Positions 1-5,034 of a stretch of 11,556 nucleotides of DNA are shown here, one piece after another; within the stretch, counting starts at the first letter, position 1; every line of letters starts with the position of its first letter. The stretch comes from Candidatus Desantisbacteria bacterium CG1_02_49_89 (GTDB lineage: Bacteria; Desantisbacteria; UBA1551). A program made the position numbers and the translations under genes. The stretch is taken from NCBI GenBank assembly GCA_001871075.1, contig MNUP01000008.1:1-11556 (forward strand). Reading direction: 5' to 3'. The notes under the pieces are model-generated. The model searched no databases and had not been told where the DNA came from. It worked only from the letters and a program-made list of their open reading frames with translations.

Positions 1-111
1 GATTTTCTGCTCATCTTTTAACACAATAATCTTTTTGTTGGGGATAAGACACACGGTTACTTCTTGCTCCGGAAATCGACCTACCTTCCAGATTCTGCCT
101 TCGAGAGTACC
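1..111 (-). pseudogene. Transposase C-terminal fragment (left copy)
   Basis: The minus strand has an open frame whose codons fall on 1-3, 4-6 and so on, giving residues beginning GTLEGRIWKVGRFPEQEVTV. It looks like the small beta-rich C-terminal domain of DDE integrase/transposase proteins. The frame is cut by the window edge at base 1. On its 5' side it merges into the REP-like palindrome and then meets an in-frame stop at 181-183, so the catalytic domain is absent. The right-hand copy shows the true C-terminus. The DDE assignment rests on general resemblance and on the neighbouring IS ends. Confidence 0.45.
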
Positions 112-119
112 CACCCCCC

Positions 120-166
120 TCACCCTACCCCTCTCCCTCGAGGGGAGAGGATAAAGGAGAGGGTGA
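120..166. repeat. REP-like palindrome (left copy)
   Basis: An interrupted palindrome with outer arms TCACCCT and AGGGTGA and inner arms CCTCTCCC and GGGGAGAGG. It belongs to the TCACCCT/CCTCTCC type of dispersed palindrome common between genes in many bacterial genomes. It lies at the 5' edge of the transposase fragment and is repeated exactly at 11414-11460. Confidence 0.6.
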
Positions 167-264
167 TTATTACCTGATTTTTAAACCAGCCAGCCTAAAT
201 CAATTTCCCCCAGATAGGTATACTTCTGATTGTTCCCCAGGTATACTTTTGATTATTTCCGCAC

Positions 265-294
265 AGTTAAAAAGTATTTAGTTAAAAAGTATTT
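265..294. repeat. Two tandem copies of a 15-bp unit
   Basis: The unit AGTTAAAAAGTATTT occurs exactly twice, at 265-279 and 280-294, directly abutting the outer tip of the IS end. Its AAAAGTAT core resembles the transposase-binding motif of the IS end, so it may be a decayed further binding site; that is inference. Confidence 0.6.
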
Positions 295-295
295 A

Positions 296-437
296 GGACA
301 TTTGAGACATTAAGTACATCAAAAACATTAAATTCATTAACTTCATTAAACACATTATCTATACATTATAATCATTTAAAAATGCTTTCAATGGTTTCAA
401 TGTCTCTAATGTTTTTAATGTTTTCAATATTTTTCAA
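296..437. repeat. Low-complexity inverted repeat of ACATTAA-type units
   Basis: Bases 296-350 are degenerate 9-11-bp units such as ACATTAA and TCATTAA. Bases 370-437 are the same kind of unit on the other strand (AATGTTTTT, AATGTCTC, CAATGGTTT). Together they can form a long imperfect hairpin just downstream of the peptidase stop codon. This could end transcription of the toxin-antitoxin-peptidase operon, though it has no classic GC stem with a U tract. I see no gene between 1 and 433 apart from the transposase fragment. Confidence 0.45.
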
Positions 438-1210
438 TCCAGATACCGGGCAACCGCCGCTATTGTCAGCGGGTTCGGGTCGTCTATGTCCACGCTGGAC
501 CACGCGTCCATCATATAATCATTAATGTATTTATACGGAAGGAAACCGTATCCCCCATCGCCCCAATCCGCAGACCAGCTGTTCTTGAATTTAACCAGTT
601 CTTTCCTGTCATCATAACCCACCGGGCAGATAGCGTGACCGCCTAACGGCCGTTCTCCCGTTGCAGGCATAGGCACAACACCGCTGAGCGTGTTCATCAT
701 TCCGCTGAAAACCATTACCCCTATCACACAGGGACCTTTGGCTGAAAGCGACATCCGCAGTTCGTCCAGGTCCAGTATCCTGGCATAGGTAAGCTGCCTG
801 AACTTTGCAGCGTCTTCTTTCGCGCCTTTTTTAGCCCTGTTTTTCTGAAGCGGCATGTAAGGCCAGAACTTTTCCCTGCACACGCCCTTTTTCTTCAGGA
901 CCTTCATTGCCACCCTTATGGACGTGCCTTCTGAATCCGGCGCCCCGTCTATTTTCTTGCATTCGCTGTAAACAAACCTGGGTGACAGATCAATTATCTT
1001 CGCGTAGTCAACCCGTTCCTGGTATTCCTTCATTCCAGCAACGGAAGCGAATCCCACGCAGGTGCCTTCATCGCCCTGGTCCCGGATCGCGGTCATTTTT
1101 CCGGTATAATCCACCCGCATCGGCAGTTTCACCGCGGGAAGGTAAGCCCTCATTAAGTAATCCCTGTTGTCTTTCTTGTCCCTTCTGCATCCTAATTTAT
1201 GCATATCCAT
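434..1210 (-). CDS. C1-family (papain-like) cysteine peptidase
   Basis: 258 aa. The papain catalytic set is visible: oxyanion Gln45 and nucleophile Cys51 in DQGDEGTCVGFA, His192 in LGGHAICPVGYDD, and Asn210 in FKNSWSADWGDGGYGF, the usual NSWG-type block. The N-terminus (GCRRDKKDNRDY) matches the short lead-in of bacterial and phage C1 proteins. There is no signal peptide and no long inhibitory propeptide, so the enzyme is predicted to be cytoplasmic and active as made. Two ATGs (1210 and 1204) follow a GGGG stretch and either could start it. The gene begins 27 bp after the stop of a RelE-type toxin gene and has no promoter of its own that I can see, so it probably belongs to that operon. The substrate is unknown. 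Cleavage of the antitoxin, or of a protein in a neighbouring conflict system, is possible but untested. Confidence 0.85.
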   Translation of the reverse strand: MDMHKLGCRRDKKDNRDYLMRAYLPAVKLPMRVDYTGKMTAIRDQGDEGTCVGFASVAGMKEYQERVDYAKIIDLSPRFVYSECKKIDGAPDSEGTSIRVAMKVLKKKGVCREKFWPYMPLQKNRAKKGAKEDAAKFRQLTYARILDLDELRMSLSAKGPCVIGVMVFSGMMNTLSGVVPMPATGERPLGGHAICPVGYDDRKELVKFKNSWSADWGDGGYGFLPYKYINDYMMDAWSSVDIDDPNPLTIAAVARYLD

Positions 1211-1237
1211 CCCCGATCGAAAATTGACCCACCCCGC

Positions 1238-1513
1238 TTAATCTAATTTTTTGTACACATCTCCGCGCGGAAGGATCAGTATCACATGGACTATTTTTTC
1301 TTTTGGGTCTATCCAATAAACAGATCTTAGACAGGCATTCTCAATCCTGTATAAACCGGCGTGTCCCTTTAATTGTTTTATCTTCCCCGGGTAATAGAAT
1401 GGATTGTCTTCTAAAAGCGTAAAGTCTTCTGTCAGCGCCTTCCTCGTTTTTTCTACGGATTTTCTATAATACTTGAGCGCCCTTTTGTGCAGCCGGACCT
1501 CAAACTTTGCCAT
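1238..1513 (-). CDS. RelE/ParE-superfamily toxin
   Basis: 91 aa, the usual size for type II toxins of the RelE/ParE fold. The pattern is a beta strand (AKFEVRLHKRA), a helical hairpin (residues 12-36), DNPFYYPGKIKQLKG, then strands carrying LYRI (Arg56), RSVYWID (Arg63) and IVHVILILPRGDVYKK (Arg83, Tyr87). These positions match the residues that cut ribosome-bound mRNA in RelE or form the ParE surface. The usual GDYRIIY motif is changed to NACLRSVY, so the target cannot be predicted. The gene starts one base after the stop of the ribbon-helix-helix antitoxin gene, so the two are translationally coupled. The peptidase gene follows 27 bp later. Confidence 0.82.
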   Translation of the reverse strand: MAKFEVRLHKRALKYYRKSVEKTRKALTEDFTLLEDNPFYYPGKIKQLKGHAGLYRIENACLRSVYWIDPKEKIVHVILILPRGDVYKKLD

Positions 1514-1514
1514 A

Positions 1515-1748
1515 TTACGCTTTTCTCCAGCTGGTCCCTTTTTCTTTATAGGACTCTGCCAGCGCCTGTTCTATCATTGCCCACTCTTTAATGGTGAATT
1601 CGTCTTCTATTTTCTCAACAACGGTCTGCCTTATTACTTCGGAAACGCTTTTGTATTGCCTGCGGGCAAGATTGTTAAGATAATCATAAAGCACGGCAGG
1701 GACTCTTACCCCGATCGTTCTTTCCTTATTTTTAATTTTAGTTTCCAT
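1515..1748 (-). CDS. Ribbon-helix-helix (CopG/ParD-like) antitoxin
   Basis: 77 aa. The N-terminal part has the ribbon-helix-helix layout: strand RTIGVRVP (about residues 10-17), helix LYDYLNNLARRQ, turn, and helix SVSEVIRQTVVEKIED. The charged C-terminal tail (from about residue 50, ending WRKA) would wrap the toxin. Members of this family bind their own promoter as dimers and neutralise the toxin by direct contact. A strong Shine-Dalgarno (GGAGG) lies 7 bases before the ATG. The gene is first in the operon, immediately behind a near-consensus promoter with an overlapping palindrome at 1768-1792, so autorepression is likely. Confidence 0.83.
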   Translation of the reverse strand: METKIKNKERTIGVRVPAVLYDYLNNLARRQYKSVSEVIRQTVVEKIEDEFTIKEWAMIEQALAESYKEKGTSWRKA

Positions 1749-1767
1749 GCCTGACCTCCGTCTATCG

Positions 1768-1809
1768 CTATGTTAAACATATTATAACATAGTTTTACAT
1801 GCTTGTCAA
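1768..1809 (-). promoter_or_regulatory. Promoter and operator of the RHH/RelE operon
   Basis: On the minus strand the -35 box is TTGACA (1804-1809) and the -10 box is TATAAT (1781-1786), 17 bp apart: a perfect sigma70-type consensus. A 25-bp interrupted palindrome with 8-bp arms CTATGTTA (1768-1775) and its complement (1785-1792) covers the -10 box and probable start site. It is the natural candidate for the antitoxin operator. The promoter is read from the sequence; binding by the antitoxin is inference. Confidence 0.8.
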
Positions 1810-1810
1810 G

Positions 1811-1844
1811 AGAAAAATAAAAACCGCGTGATTTGTGCGATTTT
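1811..1844 (-). terminator. Probable intrinsic terminator of the immunity gene operon
   Basis: After the stop of the immunity gene the minus strand has an 8-bp stem, AAAATCGC with GCGGTTTT (one G-T pair), a 9-base loop, and then a T-rich run (TATTTTTCTC). It lies between the immunity gene and the promoter of the next operon, the expected place. The stem is only half GC, so strength is uncertain. Confidence 0.45.
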
Positions 1845-1857
1845 TCAAAATAGGTTT

Positions 1858-2337
1858 CTAGGGCAGGCGTATTGCAGACCTAAGGTGTTTTGGAAGACGC
1901 CGTGATTGCCAATCCTGCCATTCCTGCCTCAGATCTTTTGGAAGACGCCGTGACAGCCGGTTAAGTTCCCTGGCAATTTTAACCCTGGCATTGGCAGGAT
2001 CAGCTGCCGCAGCGGCTTTAAGAACATAGCAGGCGGCGCCGAAGGCGTGTTGGGCAACATGCGCGGTTGCCGCTGCCTGGCCTGCAGCGCGCGCGGCAAA
2101 ACAAGCCGCGTCATTTTCTTTCACTTCGCGGGCTGCCGCGTGAGCAGCGAGCGAAACTTTGCGTATATCAACCATCCTGAACACGCCTGTGCGGGCCCAT
2201 GCCCTGCATGCTTCTATGGCTTTGCAGGGCCGGTCGTCCTCCGGGTACGCCTTCTCAAAAAATGGAAGCACCCGTTCTGCGCTTTCCGCGGCCCAGGTCG
2301 CAAGCGCTCTCTGATCCTGTTTGTTGAATTTCTTCAT
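1858..2337 (-). CDS. Imm5-like putative immunity protein
   Basis: 159 aa, alanine-rich and predicted all-helical. The order ALATWAAESAERVLPFFEKAYP, DDRPCKAIEACRAWARTG, AAHAAAREV, AARAAGQAAATAHVAQHAFGAACYVLKA is characteristic of the bacterial putative-immunity family related to Imm5, whose members are often found near polymorphic toxins or alone. No toxin gene is next to it here. The C-terminus contains a partial duplication: the stretch encoding SRRLPKDLR is repeated 48 bp later as SRRLPKHLR, keeping frame (16 codons), so the tail may be longer than normal. The gene begins 29 bp after the stop of the truncated DUF1016 gene, with only a weak Shine-Dalgarno, so it is probably transcribed with it. 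The cognate toxin is unknown. Confidence 0.68.
   Translation of the reverse strand: MKKFNKQDQRALATWAAESAERVLPFFEKAYPEDDRPCKAIEACRAWARTGVFRMVDIRKVSLAAHAAAREVKENDAACFAARAAGQAAATAHVAQHAFGAACYVLKAAAAADPANARVKIARELNRLSRRLPKDLRQEWQDWQSRRLPKHLRSAIRLP
1888..1953 (-). repeat. In-frame 48-bp internal repeat in the immunity gene
   Basis: An 18-base string beginning TTTTGGAAGACG occurs at 1888-1905 and again at 1936-1953, offset 48 bp. It adds 16 codons without breaking frame near the C-terminus of the Imm5-like protein. Confidence 0.7.
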
Positions 2338-2366
2338 GAATTATCTTACTGATTTCCAAGCCACAT

Positions 2367-2942
2367 TTAGTGCCAAAAGTAGGCAAAAATGGCGCTAAAT
2401 CCAATAACCAAATCCGCCTTATGCGCTATTTTGGCAGGGAGAGCTCTTGCAAAATTATGGGTCTTTTTCTCGCTCATGTATCTGTCGAAAGAACGGGATT
2501 CTATCTGGTGAATCAGAATATTACGGCTCCATCCGTATTTAATTGTCATTCTAAGGTAATATTCCCGGCGATACGTATCACTGCATTTTTCTATTATAAC
2601 AACATTCTGTCCCCAGGGAATTTCTCGCACAACCTGTGCGAGTTTTGGGCTGTCTACGTAGGTAATATAGAATTTTCTCATTCTGTCTAAATTGGCATAG
2701 GAAAAGCCTATGGTCCTGGGGATCTCTTTCTGCAGATCGTCGGCAAGCCGCTGTATTATCTTTTGTCCCCAGCCCAATTTTTTTTGCTTCTCAACTATGG
2801 ACTTTCCTATCTTCCAGTAAAGATCTATGAGTTCTTTGTTAACCGAACGGTAGGCAGATATCCGCGCCTGCTTAATTCTCGTTTTTAAGTCATTGAGAAA
2901 CTTAAGATACTCACCATTTTCTGAAATCAATTTTTTATCCAT
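2367..2942 (-). pseudogene. Truncated YhcG/DUF1016 family nuclease (N-terminal domain only)
   Basis: 191 aa. Residues 10-168 match the N-terminal domain of YhcG/DUF1016 proteins: LIDLYWKIGKSIVEKQKKLGWG, IIQRLADDLQKEIP, GFSYANLDRMRKFY, VREIPWGQNVVIIEKC, REYYLRMTIKYGWSRNIL. Full-length members are roughly 340-380 aa and carry a C-terminal PDDEXK nuclease domain. Here the similarity stops near THNFARALPA, and a short unrelated tail follows that runs into a repeat found again at 4783. The nuclease half is therefore missing and the gene is probably inactive as a nuclease, although the N-terminal domain could still bind partners. An AGGAGG/GGGGAG Shine-Dalgarno precedes the ATG and a good promoter lies at 3005-3033, so it is probably still expressed and drives the downstream immunity gene. 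Confidence 0.8.
2372..2399. repeat. 28-bp repeat at the DUF1016 break (copy 1)
   Basis: A 28-bp block starting GCCAAAAGTAGG recurs at 4783-4810 with one mismatch (22 bp exact). It can form a small hairpin (AGTGCCA with TGGCGCT). Here it encodes the last residues (FSAIFAYFW) of the truncated DUF1016 protein. Confidence 0.65.
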
Positions 2943-3004
2943 TTGCTACTCCCCAATCCTCCTGTCCACAGTTCTACTTATTCAGGTCTAAACAATCAAG
3001 ATGT

Positions 3005-3033
3005 ATTATACCACATTTCTACGATAAAATCAA
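3005..3033 (-). promoter_or_regulatory. Promoter of the DUF1016-immunity operon
   Basis: On the minus strand, -35 TTGATT (3028-3033) and -10 TATAAT (3005-3010) are separated by 17 bp, about 62 bp before the ATG at 2942. No operator palindrome is obvious. Confidence 0.65.
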
Positions 3034-3051
3034 AATAAAAGGGTTTTATCC

Positions 3052-3576
3052 TCAGAAGCATTCCTTGTTCAGCTCCACCTGCCTGATGCAGTCGTCTATC
3101 GTGCGGACAGGATGCCTTGGGAACGGCCACCACTTGCCTGATGCCCTTCTCCAGTACAGGTGCCATCTCTTGTCATAGCCGGTATAGCGGATATGGAACA
3201 CGGATGAACGACACCAGCGGGACGGGTCTGAGAAAACAGGCCTTCTTTCATAGACGGTAATCCTGTTGCCCCGAACATCGGCGGCAAAGCCGATCTTGTG
3301 TTTATGCATCTCCGGAATACTGTCACATTTGTCGCGCAGGTATGTGGATATCCTGCCTAATGCCTCCAGACGTATATCGTCAGGCAGTTTCTTGTTATAC
3401 GTAAGCGCCTTGATGCCGGATTCGCCTGCCGCCTCATAAGCGTTCAGGTAATAGGCGAGCTGATTTACGCTGAGCTTGCTCTCCCTGGCTAAATCATAGA
3501 AGTCATCGTCGGAAACTGCCTTAAGCGCTTTCTTTGCCCAGCAGCACTTCTTCTGAAAGGTAATGTTGGTTTTCAT
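3052..3576 (-). CDS. HTH-containing DUF3024 family protein
   Basis: 174 aa. Residues 18-60 (KALKAVSDDDFYDLARESKL, SVNQLAYYLNAYEAAGESGI) look like a homeodomain-like helix-turn-helix of the kind found in transposase N-termini. Residues 95-174 match DUF3024: ITVYERRPVF, SSVFHIRYTGYDKRWHLYWRRASGKWWPFP, then a final helix with DDCIRQVE. This HTH-plus-DUF3024 arrangement is widespread and of unknown function; DNA binding is the reasonable guess. The gene lies 5 bases after the stop of the upstream charged protein gene, so the two form an operon. Downstream is a weak AT-rich hairpin (about 3036-3051) and then the promoter for the DUF1016 gene. Confidence 0.7.
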   Translation of the reverse strand: MKTNITFQKKCCWAKKALKAVSDDDFYDLARESKLSVNQLAYYLNAYEAAGESGIKALTYNKKLPDDIRLEALGRISTYLRDKCDSIPEMHKHKIGFAADVRGNRITVYERRPVFSDPSRWCRSSVFHIRYTGYDKRWHLYWRRASGKWWPFPRHPVRTIDDCIRQVELNKECF

Positions 3577-3581
3577 CGCGG

Positions 3582-4295
3582 TTATTTCTTTTGTCTATAT
3601 TTTACCAGGTTTCTAATGTCCGGCATGAATTCATCTGTTTTATGGACGAAACACATATATTCCATTACGACCCTGAATACTTTTTCTTCCTTTTCTGCTG
3701 CGTCTTTCTTAAGCTTTTCCAGCGTATCCCAGAGGAGCTGCTGCGTTTTATCACTAAAGGTGCATTTCTGGATAATGAAAAACCACTTTTCCTTTTCAGC
3801 TGCGGATTCAGCGGAATCCTGATAATGCCAGGCCGACTGGTCGATATGGCCAAACAACTTCTTTCTCATCTCCCTTATTTCATCCGCAAGCCTTTTTCTT
3901 TCCTCAGAGGCGCCTGGACCTGATAGGTGTGCCAGGGCATTGGCTATGGCTTGCCTCAGCTCCTTTTTCTCCTTTTCTGTCTGGTCGTTTATCACTCCGC
4001 TGGCCTTAAGCTCCTGCTCTATGGCACTCTTTGTCTTCATGCCGCTCTTAACGAATCTGTCAAAGCTGGAGCGATAGAAGTCATCGGCTTCCTTTTCGAT
4101 CTTCTCTGTAGGCCTGTAAAATTTCACTCTCCCTACCCCTTCGATTGTCATAGTCTTTTCAGTCCACACCACTTCTTTCTTCTCTTCATCAGGCTGAGCT
4201 TCAGGCTCAGGTTCCTTTTCCTGGTTCTTTTTCTCCAATTCCTCTAAAAGCGCGGAGGCAAGCAGACCGGAGATAGACAGACCGAGAATATCCAT
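3582..4295 (-). CDS. Hypothetical charged, coiled-coil-rich protein
   Basis: 237 aa, family not recognised. A short hydrophobic or amphipathic N-terminus (MDILGLSISGLLASALLEEL) is followed by a low-complexity acidic linker (residues 21-40, many E, K and P). A small beta segment (TMTIEGVGRVKFYRP) comes next, and then charged helices, predicted coiled coil, over residues 60-220. The helices with ADDFYRSSFDRFVKSGMKTKSA and EIREMRKKLFGHI recall uncharacterised structural or chaperone-like proteins from large phages, but this is a weak resemblance. There is no transmembrane segment or clear signal peptide. An AGAGGT Shine-Dalgarno sits before the ATG. It is the first gene of an operon with the DUF3024 gene; no convincing promoter was found. 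Confidence 0.6.
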   Translation of the reverse strand: MDILGLSISGLLASALLEELEKKNQEKEPEPEAQPDEEKKEVVWTEKTMTIEGVGRVKFYRPTEKIEKEADDFYRSSFDRFVKSGMKTKSAIEQELKASGVINDQTEKEKKELRQAIANALAHLSGPGASEERKRLADEIREMRKKLFGHIDQSAWHYQDSAESAAEKEKWFFIIQKCTFSDKTQQLLWDTLEKLKKDAAEKEEKVFRVVMEYMCFVHKTDEFMPDIRNLVKYRQKK

Positions 4296-4378
4296 TTGAA
4301 ACCTCTTCTATAAAGTGTTGCTGTATTATGTTCAACAGGATACGTTAAATGACGAATTTGACGAGAAATTTAGAATTA

Positions 4379-4550
4379 TTAAGGGAGCAAAGGATACTTG
4401 CGGATAATTCCAAATACTACACGAGCATTTTTCAAAATCAAATTATTTTTCAGGATTCCCCAAAGTTTTTCTCTGTCAGGGCATTCCGTTAGTAATTTAT
4501 TCTTGATTGTCTCTAGTACTCTGTAACACAAATCATTGACTAATTTGTCT
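4379..4550 (-). pseudogene. Possible gene remnant (C-terminal fragment)
   Basis: The minus strand reads through about 57 codons of protein-like sequence (LVNDLCYRVLETIKNKLLTE, CPDREKLWGILKN, ARVVFGIIRKYPLLP) ending at TAA 4379-4381. There is no start codon: upstream the frame runs straight into the palindromic element at 4545 and soon meets a stop. It looks like the helical C-terminus of a protein whose 5' part was lost when the element inserted. The family is not recognised, and chance cannot be excluded. Confidence 0.35.
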
Positions 4551-4706
4551 TTGCGAGGTCCGATGGACTCTCCGAAGAGTCCGTATACTCCGTCCTTTCG
4601 GAGTCATCGGACCGAAGAGTCATACGGACTCCTTCGGAGAACGGCAGTGACGAAGCAATCTCGTATACAGATTGCCGCGCCCTTCGGGTCCAATGGACAA
4701 TGACAA
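4545..4706. repeat. MITE-like palindromic element
   Basis: A 162-bp element with imperfect terminal inverted repeats (TTGTCTTTG at the left, CAATGACAA at the right). The interior is full of nested palindromes (TCCGATGGACTC, ACTCCGTCC, GGACTCCTTCGGAGA) plus AAGCAATCTCG/CAGATTGC. This is the GCGAGG...GCAATCTC class of dispersed non-coding repeat seen in many environmental bacterial genomes. It lacks a transposase gene and would have to be mobilised in trans. Confidence 0.55.
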
Positions 4707-4782
4707 GCGGGTTAAAAATTAATGTTACAATGCACTAGTCTGCTATCTTTAACACTCGACAATTTTGCTTTATTGAGGATTA

Positions 4783-4810
4783 GCCAAAAGTAGGCAAAAA
4801 TGGCACTAAA
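4783..4810. repeat. 28-bp repeat (copy 2)
   Basis: Matches 2372-2399 with one mismatch. Here it is intergenic and not part of a gene, so the sequence is a dispersed element and not a conserved protein end. Confidence 0.6.
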
Positions 4811-4856
4811 ATGGGGTATTTGGGCTAAATTGCATAACTCGACTTAAATCTCTACA

Positions 4857-4942
4857 GAGAATGGAAAATGGAGCAATAGACCGCTCCGATGTAACATCGG
4901 AGCTCTAATTTTTCGCGCAGCGAAAAAAATGCCGGAGGAGAG
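4857..4942. repeat. Duplicated tRNA-adjacent block (copy A)
   Basis: An 86-bp block almost identical to 5035-5119. It includes a purine-rich unit (GAATGGAAAATGGAGCAATA), a 9-bp-stem hairpin at 4883-4903, a hairpin with arms TTTTTCGC at 4909-4927, and 12 bases equal to the 3' end of the tRNA-Leu gene (GCCGGAGGAGAG at 4931-4942). The hairpin loops are inverted relative to copy B. Confidence 0.8.
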
Positions 4943-4997
4943 CTGACTACGCTAAGGTTTACACTTCGTAGCTTTAGCGTAGTAGTGCTTCGTCAGC
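4942..4997. repeat. Palindrome between the duplicated blocks
   Basis: Ten-bp arms ACTACGCTAA (4946-4955) and TTAGCGTAGT (4974-4983) sit inside outer arms GCTGAC (4942-4947) and GTCAGC (4992-4997). It separates copy A of the tRNA-adjacent block from copy B and may be a REP-type insertion. Confidence 0.55.
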
Positions 4998-5034
4998 CAT
5001 GGATTTGTTCCTTTGTGAGACCTTGCCAAAAGCC

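Larger units (their letters stand above)
1..265 (-). mobile_element. IS remnant, left copy (IS21/IS481-like end)
   Basis: This is the left copy of a directly repeated block whose second copy starts at 11295. The first 200 bp are identical between copies and the next 62 bp differ at about 13 positions. It contains, read on the minus strand, an IS end (205-265), a REP-like palindrome (120-166) and the 3' part of a transposase reading frame that runs off the window at base 1. The IS end begins TGT at 265 and has two copies of a motif with core AAAAGTATAC or AGAAGTATAC, spaced 23 bp. Serial transposase-binding sites next to TGT/ACA tips are typical of IS21 and related families; the family assignment is inference. 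No complete transposase is present. Confidence 0.6.

Noticed and set aside
1-265. Window as a circular molecule with overlapping ends
   Set aside because: The terminal repeats match perfectly for only 200 bp and then diverge, which does not fit a simple overlap of a circular contig; an IS-derived repeat fits better.
2047-2352. Plus-strand frame over the immunity gene
   Set aside because: It is a shadow of an alanine-rich, GC-biased gene; the minus-strand product matches a known family.
4931-4997. Second tRNA gene beside tRNA-Leu
   Set aside because: Only 12 bases of the tRNA 3' end are present, followed by an unrelated palindrome; no anticodon arm or T arm can be formed.
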